In this document: piece after piece, positions 42,014 to 50,585 of the stretch
How the letters are laid out: each line of letters opens with the position of its first letter
Position numbering within the stretch: the first letter of the stretch is position 1
Assembly: GCA_021325385.1 (NCBI GenBank)
Contig: JAJPHH010000069.1
Span: forward strand, 1-50,585
DNA from: Alphaproteobacteria bacterium
GTDB lineage: Bacteria; Pseudomonadota; Alphaproteobacteria; Rhizobiales; Beijerinckiaceae
Length of the DNA stretch: 50,585 bases
Reading direction: 5' to 3'
Made by a program: the position numbers and the translations under genes
The notes under the pieces: model-generated
Seen by the model: only the letters and a program-made list of their open reading frames with translations
The model's database searches: none
What the model was told of the DNA's origin: nothing

Positions 42014-43531
42014 TCAGTTGCACATGATCGGCACGACGAGGCCGCGCTTTTCGACGGCGATCTTGCCCGCCGCGCTCGGGCCGCCCGACGTTCCCTTGGC
42101 GAGCGGCACGTCGGCGCTCGCCAAGAATCGCTCGATATCAGGCGCGGCGACGACCGCATGCGGGGCGACCGGCGACACGCCGGCGACGGTCTTGGGCGAC
42201 GCGGCCGAGCGCGCGACGATGGCGACGAGGGCGCCGTCGCGGTCGAAGACCGGACTGCCGGCCGCGCTCTGCGGCAGCGAGGCGACGAGGAGCGGCTTGG
42301 CCGCATCGGCGAGCGGCGTAACCGCCGCGACTTGCAGCGTTGGCTTCGCGCCGGAATCGTCAGCCGCGTAGGTCAGCGCGACGAGGTCGTCGCTCAAGGA
42401 CGCGAGGACGAGGTCGTCGCTCAAGGACGCGAGAACGAGCGGGCTCGCCGGCGCGTTCTCGGCGAAGCTCGCGCCGATCAGGCTCAAGCCCGCGTCTTTG
42501 TCTTCGCGCAGATATTTCGCCGCCTTGCCGTCGATTGTCGGACGCGGACAGGCGTTCGAATCGAGCGCGGTCAAAGCTTCGCCCGCCGCGACGACGACGC
42601 CGCTCGCGGCAAGGGCTGGTTTCGGCGGCTCCGGCTTGGCTGGCGCCCCAACCGGCCCCGGCTGAGGCTTCGCGATCACGGCCTCGGGCGCGATCGATCC
42701 GTCGGGCCGCACCGAAACGGTCTTCACCCGCTTGGGCTCCGGCGGCGGCGCGGACGGGAACGGTTCGAAGGAATTGGCGACGGCGACGAGGATGCGGTCG
42801 AAACTCGCCGATTGCGCCGGATAAACCAGCGTGACGCTGCGCACCAAGGACGGGTCGGGCCAGTTAGCCGGCGCCTTCGCGTAACGCGCGTAGAATTTGC
42901 GGCCGCCCTCTTCGCCCGAGACAACGAAGAAGTCGGGCCTCGAAAGCTTGTACGTGAGCTTGCGACCCGGCGCGTCGGCCGTGAGCCGGGCGTAGAGCGT
43001 TGCGAGATCGTCGCTGACGCCCGCCAGGTCGAGCGTCGCCGTCCCCTCCGCGTTCGACAGCCGCAAGCCGTTCGGCAAGACGGCGCGCTTGTCGAGGAGC
43101 TTCAGCGGGGCGCCGACGTGAACGCCCGATTTGCCGTCGTCGGCGACGATCTGGAATTTGACCGCGGCCTTGGCCTTATCGGCGGTCGCGACCAGGGCCG
43201 AGACGGCGGCGGCATCGAGCACGCCGGTGGTCGGCGCCTTGATATTCGCCTGGTAAACGAGGATCGAATCGCGCGTACGTTTGCCGAACGAGCCGTCGAC
43301 GACCCCGTTGTAATCGCTCGCCCAGATCAGCGCGTCCTGGACGGCGCGACGGTCGGCTTCCGGCAAAGCCTCGTAGGCGGCCCTTTGCGCTTGAAAGACC
43401 TGGTCGGCCGCGGCCGCCGCCGGCGTCGGCGCTTGGCTCTGCGCCGCGAGGGCAGGCTGCGCGGCGAGCATGAGCGCGGCCGCGCTCATGAGCAGCGCGA
43501 GCCGCTTTCCCCGCTCCCTCAGAATTGGCAT
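42014..43531 (-). CDS. Secreted peptidoglycan-binding, trypsin-like (probably inactive) protein
   Basis: A 505-residue exported protein. A signal peptide (LALLMSAAALMLAAQPALAAQ) is followed by a peptidoglycan-binding-1-like domain (about 55-105; YNGVVDGSFGKRTRDSILVYQ). A middle domain of unknown type (about 110-255), a proline-rich linker (about 260-310) and a trypsin-like C-terminal domain come next. In that last domain the segment matching the catalytic GNSGGPV reads AAGSPVFD, with alanine in place of the nucleophile serine, so protease activity is doubtful. A perfect 27-bp tandem duplication at 42380-42433 repeats the residues SDDLVLASL. It is divergent from the alpha-2-macroglobulin gene, sharing a 177-bp region with a palindrome, which suggests a linked role in the cell envelope. 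Confidence 0.75.
   Translation of the reverse strand: MPILRERGKRLALLMSAAALMLAAQPALAAQSQAPTPAAAAADQVFQAQRAAYEALPEADRRAVQDALIWASDYNGVVDGSFGKRTRDSILVYQANIKAPTTGVLDAAAVSALVATADKAKAAVKFQIVADDGKSGVHVGAPLKLLDKRAVLPNGLRLSNAEGTATLDLAGVSDDLATLYARLTADAPGRKLTYKLSRPDFFVVSGEEGGRKFYARYAKAPANWPDPSLVRSVTLVYPAQSASFDRILVAVANSFEPFPSAPPPEPKRVKTVSVRPDGSIAPEAVIAKPQPGPVGAPAKPEPPKPALAASGVVVAAGEALTALDSNACPRPTIDGKAAKYLREDKDAGLSLIGASFAENAPASPLVLASLSDDLVLASLSDDLVALTYAADDSGAKPTLQVAAVTPLADAAKPLLVASLPQSAAGSPVFDRDGALVAIVARSAASPKTVAGVSPVAPHAVVAAPDIERFLASADVPLAKGTSGGPSAAGKIAVEKRGLVVPIMCN
42380..42433. repeat. Perfect 27-bp tandem duplication inside the trypsin-like gene
   Basis: Two identical 27-bp units (42380-42406 and 42407-42433) start GACGAGGTCGTCGCTCAAGG. 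They preserve the reading frame, adding nine residues. Perfect identity implies a recent event or slippage. Confidence 0.85.
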
Positions 43532-43640
43532 GACCCCTCCTTGCGGCGGCCGAAGCCTCCGGGCTTGGTTAACGCGAGGCGCGCCGTCATACCAGCGACG
43601 CCGGCGACTGATAATCATCAAAGGCGCCTTGCGGAGCACG

Positions 43641-43668
43641 ATTACGGTCTGCCCGAGCAGACCGTAAT
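43641..43668. promoter_or_regulatory. Palindrome between divergent envelope genes
   Basis: ATTACGGTCTG (43641-43651) and CAGACCGTAAT (43658-43668) are perfect 11-bp inverted arms around CCCGAG. It lies 40 bp before the alpha-2-macroglobulin start and 110 bp before the start of the opposite gene. No T run follows and neither gene needs a terminator here, so an operator or a leader hairpin is likely. Confidence 0.55.
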
Positions 43669-43708
43669 TGTTTATGCTGTCCTCGCGGCCCATTTTCGAG
43701 ACCGATTC

Positions 43709-46700
43709 ATGCGCCTCTGGCTCTCCTCCCTTCTTATCATTGTTTTCGGAAGTTTCTGCGTCGCGGCTCAGGCCGCCGAGATCAAACCCTTCGCCAGCGA
43801 TTACCTCGCGAGCGACGCCGTGCGTCTCGTCGAGACCTTGCGTAAAGAGGCGGCAGGCGCCGGGCAAGGCAAGCCGGCCGAGCAATTGCGCCGCGAGACG
43901 AGCGCGGCGGTCGCCAAGGAGGATTACAAGCTGGCGGCGCGGCTCGCCGCGGCGGCGGTGACCGCCAACCCGAAGGACGCCGCCAATTGGCTGGCTCTGG
44001 CGAAAATGGCGGTCGCCGCCGACGACGGGCAGGCGAACAATCGCTGGTCTCTGCGCGAAGAAGGCGCGATTGCGGCCTACGCCGCTTATCAGCGCCTCGC
44101 CGACCCGAAACTGCAGGCGGAAGCCCTCGCGCTGCTCGGCAACCTGATGGCGCGTCGCGAAATGTGGCGCCCGGCGCTCGAGGCCTATCGCGCCAGCCTC
44201 GACCGGCGCGACGACGCCGACACGCAGGCGATCTATGAAGACATGCGCGAAAAGCATGGCTTCCGCATCACCGACTACAAAGTCGACAACGACTCGGCCG
44301 CGCCCCGCGTCTGCTTCCAATTCTCTGATCCGCTGGCGCGCAAGACCGATTTTACGCCATACGTCGCCGTATCCGGCGCAACGACCGGGGCGATCAGCAC
44401 GGAAGAGCAACAGCTCTGCGTCGAGGGCCTCAAGCATGGCGAACGCTATGCGATCGTCATCCGTCAGGGACTTCCCTCTTCGGTCGGCGAATCTCTGCTG
44501 AAAAACGCGGATTACGAAATCTACGTTCGCGACCGCTCGCCGCAGGTCCATTTCTCCGGCAAGAGCTACGTTCTGCCGCGCGCTGGCCAACAGGGCGCGC
44601 CGCTGGTCACGGTCAACACCGCCAAGGTCGCGATCGACGTCTATCGGATCGGCGACCGCAACCTCCTCGCCGCGGTCCAGCGCGACGATTTCTTGAAGGA
44701 GATTCCGCCCTATCGCGGCCAGGAAATCGCCGACAGCGACGGCAAGAAAGTTTGGAGCGGCTCGATGGACGTCGCCTCCGAACTCAACAAGGAGATCGTC
44801 ACCGAGTTTCCTGTCTTTCAGGCCGTCGGCAAGCTCGAGCCCGGCGTCTACGTCATCACCGCGCGGCCGTGGAAGGGGTCGAAAGAGTCGACCGACACGA
44901 ACGACGATTCCGGCGGCAATCTCGCCACGCAATGGCTGGTCGTCTCCGATCTCGGCCTGACGACCCTTTCCGGAGAGAATGGCCTCCATGCGATTGTGCG
45001 CTCGCTGGCGACCGCCGCTCCAATCGCCGGGGTCGAGGTCAAGCTCGTCGCGCGCAACAACGAAGTGCTCGCGACCAAGACGACCGGCGCCGACGGCCGG
45101 GTCGATTTCGATCCCGGCCTCACCCGCGGAACCGGCGGTTCGGCGCCAAGCCTGATTGTCGCCTCGACCGCCGACGGCGATTACAACTTCTTGAACCTTT
45201 TGCAGAACGCCTTCGATCTCACCGATCGCGGCGTCTCCGGCCGCGACGCGCCCAAAGCGCTCGACGCCTTCGTCTTTACCGAGCGAGGCGTTTATCGTTC
45301 CGGCGAGACGGTGTTCGTCACGAGCTTGTTGCGCGACGCGAAGGGCGTCGCCGTTTCCGGCCTGCCGCTGACCCTGGTCGCGCAACGTCCGGACGGGGTC
45401 GAGTACAAGCGCGTGGTTCTGGCCGATCAAGGCCAAGGCGGCCGCGCCTATGCGCTGCCGCTCCTGCCCGGCGCGCCGCCCGGCACATGGCGCATCCAAC
45501 TCTACGCCGACCCGAAGACGCCGAGCATCGGCGAAACGAGCTTCCTGCTCGAGGACTACGTGCCCGAGCGGCTCGACGTTCAGTTGAAGCCCGCCCAACC
45601 GATCCTCTCCCAAGGCGAGCCGGCCGAGATCGGCGTCGACGCGAAGTTCCTCTACGGCGCCCCGGCCGCCGGCCTCGACGTGACCGGCTCGATCACGGTG
45701 CAGGCCGTCGACGGCGCCGCGCTCGCAGGCTTTCCCGGCTACGCCGCCGGCCTCGCCGACGATGAATTCGAGGCGGTGACCAATCAGCTCGACGCCAAGG
45801 TGCAGACCGACGAGAAAGGCCATGCCGACGTTTCGATCGATCTGCCGGATGCGAGCGCCGCCAAGCCGCTCGAAGCCAAGATCGTGCTGCGCGTCGCCGA
45901 GCCGGGCGGCCGCGCCGTCGAGCGCGTCGTCACGCTGACGATCCGGGCCAAATCGACGCTGATCGGCGTCAAGAAGGATTTTGGCGAAGACCTCGGCGAA
46001 GGCCAGCCGGCTCTGTTCGAGGCGATCGCGGTCGCGCCGGACGGCAGCCGCGTCGCGCGCAAGGGCGTGGAATGGTCGCTCTACAAGCTCGACAACGACT
46101 ACCAATGGTACAATAGCGACGGCCATTGGAGCTACGAGCCGGTGAAATCCTCGCGCCGCATCGCGCAAGGCGCAGTCGACATTGCCGCGGACGCGCCGGC
46201 CAAGATCAGCGCCAATGTGAGCTGGGGACGCCATCGCCTCGACATCAAATCGCCCGACGGCGACCAGACCAGCATCAGCTTCGATGTCGGCTGGGGCGGA
46301 ACCGCCAGCGCGGATACGCCCGACAATGTCGTCGTGACGCTCGACAAGGCGAGTTACGCGGCAGGCGAGGAAGCCAAGCTGCGCATCGCGTCGCATTACG
46401 CCGGCAAGGCGACCGTGCTGGTCGTCGGCGATAAGGTCGATCGATCCATCGATATCGATCTTAACGAGGGCGACAATGTCGTGCCGTTCAAGGTGGAGTC
46501 CGATTGGGGCCCCGGCGCTTACGCCGTAGCGATGACCCACCGTCCCTTGGACGTCGCCGCCAAGCGCATGCCGGGCCGCGCTCTTGGGCTCGCCTGGTTC
46601 TCGATCGATCGAGCGGCGCGCAAGCTCGACGTGTCGATCGACGCGCCGGAAAAAACCCGGCCGCGCGAAAAGCTCGACCTGCCGATCAAGATCGGCGGCC

Positions 46701-48949
46701 TCGCTCCGGGCGAAGAGGCCGAGGTGACAGTGGCCGCAGTCGATCTCGGCATTCTCAACCTCACCCATTACAAGACGCCTGACGCCGCCGATTTCTTCTT
46801 CGGCCAGCGCAAGCTCCCGGTCGACATCCGCGATCTCTATGGTCTCCTGATCGACGGAATGGAGGGCGCGGCCGGCGCGATCCGCTCGGGCGGCGACGGC
46901 GGCGCGGCGCTCGAAGGCAATCTGCCGACGCAGGAGCCGGTGGCGTTGTTCTCCGGCGTCGTCCGCGTCGGCGCCGACGGCGTCGCGAACGTCTCGTTCG
47001 ACATGCCGTCTTTCAACGGCTCGGTCCGGGTGATGGTCGCGGCCTGGTCGAAAACCAAGGTCGGCGGCGCGGAGGCGACGGTGATCGTACGCGATCCGGT
47101 CGTCGCGACCGGGACCCTGCCGCGGTTCCTGGCGCTCGGCGACCGTTCGCAGCTCCATATCGACCTCGACAATGTCGAAGGCGAAGCCGGCGATTATCGG
47201 CTCGACCTCGATATTCACGGGCCGCTGACCGCCTCGGCCGACGCGCTGAGCAAGACGATCAAGCTCAATGCGCACCAACGCGCCGCGCTGAACGTGCCGC
47301 TGACCGCGGTCGGCGTCGGAACGGCGAGCGTCGATCTCGATCTCGTCGGGCCGAAGCTCGAAGCCAAGCAGCATTTCGTGATCGGCGTCGAAACCGGCGC
47401 GCCGGAACTGTACCGCCGCACGATCCGCATGATCGCCGGCGGCGCCAGTCAGACGATTTCGAGCGATCTTCTCGCCGATTTCGTGCCGGGCACCGGCTCG
47501 GTCTCCGTCGCGATCTCGCCGTTCGGCGCGCTCGACGCGCCGGCCGTGCTGCAAGCGCTCGACCGCTATCCATATGGCTGCTCCGAGCAAATCGTCAGCC
47601 GGGCGATGCCCCTGCTCTACTACAATCGCCTCGCGAGCATCGAGAATCTCGGCCTCGACCCGAATGTCGATAAGCGCATCAAAGAGACGATCGACCGGGA
47701 GATGGCGCGCCAGGATTCGAACGGCGCTTTCGGCCTATGGCAGGCGGGCGGCGACGACGACCTATGGCTCGACGCCTTCGTCACCGATTTCCTGACGCGG
47801 GCGCGCGAGCGCGGCTTCGACGTGCCGAAGCAAGGCTTCGATCAAGCGCTGGAGCATTTGCGCAACGAGGTCGCCAACGCCGCCGATCCCGGCGCGGACG
47901 CCGGGCAGCCGCTCGCCTACGCGCTCTATGTCCTGGCGCGCAACGGGCGGCCGGTGATCGGCGATCTGCGTTATCTCGCCGACACCAAGCTCGACGTGTT
48001 CAAGACGCCGCTGGCTAGCGCGCAGATCGCCGCCGCGCTCGCGATGCTCGGCGATCGCACCCGCGCCGGCAAGGTGTTCGCCGCAGCGCTGCAGTCGTTG
48101 CGCAACGCGCGTGACGATGGGTATTCGCGGCCCGATTACGGCTCGAAGCTGCGCGACGGCGCCGGCGCGCTCGCGCTGCTCGCCGAAGCCGACATGAAGA
48201 GCGGCGAGGTCGCCGACGACGCGATCGTCAAGGTCTCGCAAGTCGTCGAGCAGGCGCGCGCCGAGCGCACCTATATAAGCACGCAGGAGAATACATGGCT
48301 TGTGCTCGCCGCCGAGGCGCTCGCCGATCGCGCGCCCTCCCATGAGTTCGCCGTCGACGGCCAGACGACGACCGGCGCCGTCTACCGCAAGTGGAAAGGC
48401 TTCGCGCTCGACGCCAAGCCCTCGACCATCGTCAATTCGAGCCAAAGCCCGGCTCAGATGGTCATCACCACGTCGGGCGTGCCGGTCGTCCCCGAACCGG
48501 CCGCCTCGTCAGGCTACGACGTCGAGCGGACGTTCTATAAGCTCGACGGGACGAAGTTCGACGCGAGCAGAGTCACGCAGAACGATCGCTTCGTGATCGT
48601 GCTGAAAGTGACCGAGGCGGAAGCGAAATACGCCAAGCTGCTCGTCGTCGACCGATTGCCGGCCGGATTGGAGATCGACAATCCCAATCTCGTCGACGGC
48701 GGCGACGTCGAAGCTTTCTCGTGGCTGAAAAAGGACGCCGATCCGGTCCATACCGAATATCGCGACGACCGCTTCGTCGCAGCGCTCGACCGGAATTCCG
48801 ATCAGTCGGCCTTCTTCAATCTCGCCTATGTCGTGCGCGCCGTCTCGCCGGGCAAATATGTCTATCCGCCGGCCACGGCAGAAGACATGTACCGGCCGGA
48901 GCGATTCGGGCGGACCGCGTTCTCGACGATCGAGGTTGTGGCCAAATGA
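43709..48949 (+). CDS. Alpha-2-macroglobulin family protein (YfhM-like, thioester type)
   Basis: A 1746-residue periplasmic protease trap. A signal peptide (LSSLLIIVFGSFCVAAQA) is followed by a TPR-like helical region (about 60-170), a series of MG beta-sandwich domains, a bait-like region, the FNGSVRVMVAAWSKTKVGGAE segment, the thioester motif Cys1291-Ser-Glu-Gln in YPYGCSEQIVSRA, and an alpha-alpha toroid with a C-terminal MG domain. There is no lipobox cysteine after the signal peptide, so it may be soluble rather than anchored. It overlaps pbpC by 4 bp (ATGA), the same pairing as yfhM-pbpC in enterobacteria. There the two are thought to guard the envelope when the outer membrane is breached. 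Confidence 0.92.
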   Translation: MRLWLSSLLIIVFGSFCVAAQAAEIKPFASDYLASDAVRLVETLRKEAAGAGQGKPAEQLRRETSAAVAKEDYKLAARLAAAAVTANPKDAANWLALAKMAVAADDGQANNRWSLREEGAIAAYAAYQRLADPKLQAEALALLGNLMARREMWRPALEAYRASLDRRDDADTQAIYEDMREKHGFRITDYKVDNDSAAPRVCFQFSDPLARKTDFTPYVAVSGATTGAISTEEQQLCVEGLKHGERYAIVIRQGLPSSVGESLLKNADYEIYVRDRSPQVHFSGKSYVLPRAGQQGAPLVTVNTAKVAIDVYRIGDRNLLAAVQRDDFLKEIPPYRGQEIADSDGKKVWSGSMDVASELNKEIVTEFPVFQAVGKLEPGVYVITARPWKGSKESTDTNDDSGGNLATQWLVVSDLGLTTLSGENGLHAIVRSLATAAPIAGVEVKLVARNNEVLATKTTGADGRVDFDPGLTRGTGGSAPSLIVASTADGDYNFLNLLQNAFDLTDRGVSGRDAPKALDAFVFTERGVYRSGETVFVTSLLRDAKGVAVSGLPLTLVAQRPDGVEYKRVVLADQGQGGRAYALPLLPGAPPGTWRIQLYADPKTPSIGETSFLLEDYVPERLDVQLKPAQPILSQGEPAEIGVDAKFLYGAPAAGLDVTGSITVQAVDGAALAGFPGYAAGLADDEFEAVTNQLDAKVQTDEKGHADVSIDLPDASAAKPLEAKIVLRVAEPGGRAVERVVTLTIRAKSTLIGVKKDFGEDLGEGQPALFEAIAVAPDGSRVARKGVEWSLYKLDNDYQWYNSDGHWSYEPVKSSRRIAQGAVDIAADAPAKISANVSWGRHRLDIKSPDGDQTSISFDVGWGGTASADTPDNVVVTLDKASYAAGEEAKLRIASHYAGKATVLVVGDKVDRSIDIDLNEGDNVVPFKVESDWGPGAYAVAMTHRPLDVAAKRMPGRALGLAWFSIDRAARKLDVSIDAPEKTRPREKLDLPIKIGGLAPGEEAEVTVAAVDLGILNLTHYKTPDAADFFFGQRKLPVDIRDLYGLLIDGMEGAAGAIRSGGDGGAALEGNLPTQEPVALFSGVVRVGADGVANVSFDMPSFNGSVRVMVAAWSKTKVGGAEATVIVRDPVVATGTLPRFLALGDRSQLHIDLDNVEGEAGDYRLDLDIHGPLTASADALSKTIKLNAHQRAALNVPLTAVGVGTASVDLDLVGPKLEAKQHFVIGVETGAPELYRRTIRMIAGGASQTISSDLLADFVPGTGSVSVAISPFGALDAPAVLQALDRYPYGCSEQIVSRAMPLLYYNRLASIENLGLDPNVDKRIKETIDREMARQDSNGAFGLWQAGGDDDLWLDAFVTDFLTRARERGFDVPKQGFDQALEHLRNEVANAADPGADAGQPLAYALYVLARNGRPVIGDLRYLADTKLDVFKTPLASAQIAAALAMLGDRTRAGKVFAAALQSLRNARDDGYSRPDYGSKLRDGAGALALLAEADMKSGEVADDAIVKVSQVVEQARAERTYISTQENTWLVLAAEALADRAPSHEFAVDGQTTTGAVYRKWKGFALDAKPSTIVNSSQSPAQMVITTSGVPVVPEPAASSGYDVERTFYKLDGTKFDASRVTQNDRFVIVLKVTEAEAKYAKLLVVDRLPAGLEIDNPNLVDGGDVEAFSWLKKDADPVHTEYRDDRFVAALDRNSDQSAFFNLAYVVRAVSPGKYVYPPATAEDMYRPERFGRTAFSTIEVVAK

Positions 48950-50585
48950 GGCGCGAGCAGCGCTGGTTCGCGGCGCTGGGCCTGACGATCTTTCTCGTCG
49001 GGCTGGCCGCGCCGGCCGCGTGGATCAACTATGTTCAGGGCCTCGGCCCGATCGATCTTTCGTCGCAACGCGACGGCTCGACCGTCGTGGTCGACCGCGA
49101 CGGCAGATTGCTGCGCGCTTTCACCATGTCGGACGGCCGTTGGCGGCTGCCGGTACGGACGGGCGAGGTCGACCCGCGCTATCTTGCGATGCTGCTCGCC
49201 TATGAAGACCGTCGCTTCTACGAACATGACGGCGTCGATTGGCGAGCGATGGCGCGCGCCTTCCTCCAGGTGGCGACGCGCGGGCGGATCGTTTCGGGCG
49301 GCTCGACCCTGACCATGCAGGTCGCGCGGCTGATCGAGCCGCGCGAGCAGCGCTCGCTCTCGGCCAAGCTCCGGCAGGTCGCGCGAGCTCTGCAGATCGA
49401 GCGCCTGATCGCCAAGCAGGGAATCCTCGACCGCTATCTCGCCCTCGCCCCGTTCGGCGGCAATATCGAGGGCGTGCGCGCCGCCTCGCTTGCTTATTTC
49501 GGCAAAGAGCCGCGGCGCCTCTCGATCGCCGAGGCGGCGCTGCTCGTCGCCTTGCCGCAATCGCCGGAGGCGCGCCGGCCCGATCGTTCGCCGGAGGCGG
49601 CGCGCGAAGCGCGCAATCGCGTCATCGACCGCGCCGTCGAGCGCGGCGTCGTCGCCAAAGCGGAGGCCAAGGCGGCTAAGCGCGAGCCGATCCCGCGCGA
49701 GAAGAAGCCCTTCCCCATGCTCGCGGCGCACGCCGCCGAAGAGGCGGTCGCAGACGATCCCAAGGCGCATGTGTTGCGGCTGTCCATCGACGCGCGTCTG
49801 CAGCAGAAGCTCGAAATATTGGCGCGGGAAAGCGCCGAGCGGCTGGGGCCGAAAATCTCGGTCGCGATCGTCGCGATCGACAACAAAACCGGCGAGATCC
49901 GCGCCCGCGTCGGCGCCGCCGATTATTTCTCGGTCGAGCGCGGAGGCGCGGTCGACATGACCAGGGCCCCGCGTTCGCCGGGCTCGGCCCTGAAGCCTTT
50001 CATCTACGCGCTCGCCTTCGAAGAAGGCCTGGCGCATCCCGAAACCATTCTGTTCGACCGGCCGGCGCGCTACGGCGCTTACGCCCCGGAAAATTTCGAT
50101 TTCGGCTATCAAGGCACGGTCACCGCGCGTTACGCCTTGCAGCAATCGCTCAATTTGCCCGCAATCGAATTGCTCGCCGATATCGGGCCGGCGGCGTTCC
50201 TCGCGCGCTTGAGAAGCGCCGGCGCCGATATCGCGCTGCCGAAGGACGCGCCGATCGGGCTCGCCATCGGCCTTGGCGGGCTCGGCGTGACCCTGACCGA
50301 CATCGCCCGGCTCTATGCCGGCTTGGCGCGCGGCGGCGAGGCGCCGCCGCTGATCGAGCGGCTGGACGCGCCGCAGACCGGCGCGCCGCGGCGCGTCGCC
50401 GATCCGGTCGCGGCCTATTACGTGGAGGATATTTTGCGCGGCGCGCCGCCGCCGGCGAACGCTCTATCGGGCCGCATTGCGTACAAGACGGGCACGTCCT
50501 ACGGCTTTCGCGACGCGCTGGCGATCGGCTTCGATAAAGGTACGACCATCGCGGTCTGGGCCGGGCGGCCGGACAATGGGCCGAC
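48946..50585 (+). CDS. pbpC: Penicillin-binding protein 1C, truncated by window end
   Basis: About 546 residues of a bifunctional murein synthase that runs off the right edge. Seen: a membrane anchor (LTIFLVGLAAPAAW), the glycosyltransferase domain with catalytic glutamate in AYEDRRFYEHDGVD, SGGSTLTMQVAR and GGNIEGVRAASLAYFG, then the transpeptidase domain with Ser347 in PGSALKPFIYA, an SLN motif (LQQSLNLPAIE) and Lys514 in KTGTS. The C-terminal BiPBP domain typical of PBP1C lies beyond the window. It starts inside the stop of the alpha-2-macroglobulin gene. It builds and crosslinks glycan strands in the periplasm. Confidence 0.94.
   Translation, partial: MRREQRWFAALGLTIFLVGLAAPAAWINYVQGLGPIDLSSQRDGSTVVVDRDGRLLRAFTMSDGRWRLPVRTGEVDPRYLAMLLAYEDRRFYEHDGVDWRAMARAFLQVATRGRIVSGGSTLTMQVARLIEPREQRSLSAKLRQVARALQIERLIAKQGILDRYLALAPFGGNIEGVRAASLAYFGKEPRRLSIAEAALLVALPQSPEARRPDRSPEAAREARNRVIDRAVERGVVAKAEAKAAKREPIPREKKPFPMLAAHAAEEAVADDPKAHVLRLSIDARLQQKLEILARESAERLGPKISVAIVAIDNKTGEIRARVGAADYFSVERGGAVDMTRAPRSPGSALKPFIYALAFEEGLAHPETILFDRPARYGAYAPENFDFGYQGTVTARYALQQSLNLPAIELLADIGPAAFLARLRSAGADIALPKDAPIGLAIGLGGLGVTLTDIARLYAGLARGGEAPPLIERLDAPQTGAPRRVADPVAAYYVEDILRGAPPPANALSGRIAYKTGTSYGFRDALAIGFDKGTTIAVWAGRPDNGP

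Noticed and set aside
42014-47590. A minus-strand frame of 1858 codons covering most of the alpha-2-macroglobulin gene
   Set aside because: Only the last 505 codons (from 43531) show a signal peptide and protein-like sequence. The rest is the antisense of the macroglobulin gene, open because of high GC and rich in repeated charged residues.
1-50585. CRISPR arrays, tRNA/rRNA genes, transposases
   Set aside because: No regularly spaced direct repeats, cloverleaf-like sequence, ribosomal RNA motif or transposase frame was found on reading through both strands.

Overview
The window is GC-rich chromosomal DNA from an alphaproteobacterium, most probably of the order Hyphomicrobiales (Rhizobiales). 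This rests on a MipZ division ATPase, a bacterial transglutaminase-like cysteine protease, a DUF3618 envelope-stress operon, two promoters with the EcfG (general stress sigma factor) consensus, an MmgR/alpha-r8-like small RNA, and typical interspersed palindromic repeats. Genus is not determined; Methylocystaceae, Beijerinckiaceae or relatives are plausible, but that is inference.

Layout. 1-84: start of a gene leaving the left edge. 841-3722: a two-gene type II restriction-modification unit (N6-adenine methyltransferase plus BsuBI/PstI-family endonuclease), less GC-rich than its neighbours and next to a gene-poor stretch. 4008-6836: DUF445 membrane protein, short-chain dehydrogenase, DUF1697 protein. 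7113-9839: soluble four-PAS hybrid histidine kinase, followed by a terminator and an MmgR-like small RNA (about 9967-10046). 10165-11815: RraA-family protein and two overlapping single-domain receivers behind an EcfG-type promoter. 12147-15091: malonyl-CoA synthetase and malonyl-CoA decarboxylase, which together turn malonate into acetyl-CoA. 15279-20283: xdhABC, molybdenum xanthine dehydrogenase and its maturation factor.

20618-24922: DUF4242 protein, a nucleotide-cyclase-like/TPR fusion of lower GC, a structured two-hairpin element, an orphan DUF1902 (HicB-like) protein, an FMN-dependent 2-hydroxy-acid dehydrogenase and a secreted protein. 25008-29276: a six-gene minus-strand operon (DUF3618, long-helix stress protein, holin-X-like protein, DUF3618-like protein, cupin, YihY/BrkB) with an exact EcfG-type promoter and a palindrome at its start. 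29355-33599: glyoxalase I, CDF metal transporter with a long tail, MipZ, a small secreted protein and a BTLCP protease.

34428-50585: LplT/Aas-like MFS transporter, membrane PAS histidine kinase, aminopeptidase N, glutamate racemase, and a divergent cell-envelope locus. In that locus a secreted, probably inactive trypsin-like protein faces an alpha-2-macroglobulin gene that overlaps pbpC (PBP1C, cut by the right edge) by 4 bp. Murein precursor supply (murI), murein synthesis (pbpC) and periplasmic protease trapping (alpha-2-macroglobulin) thus lie together. The items most worth a second look are the small RNA, the two EcfG-type promoters, the overlapping degenerate receivers, the hairpin element at 22416-22539 and the altered active sites of the cyclase and the trypsin-like protein. 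I found no CRISPR array, tRNA, rRNA or transposase gene.
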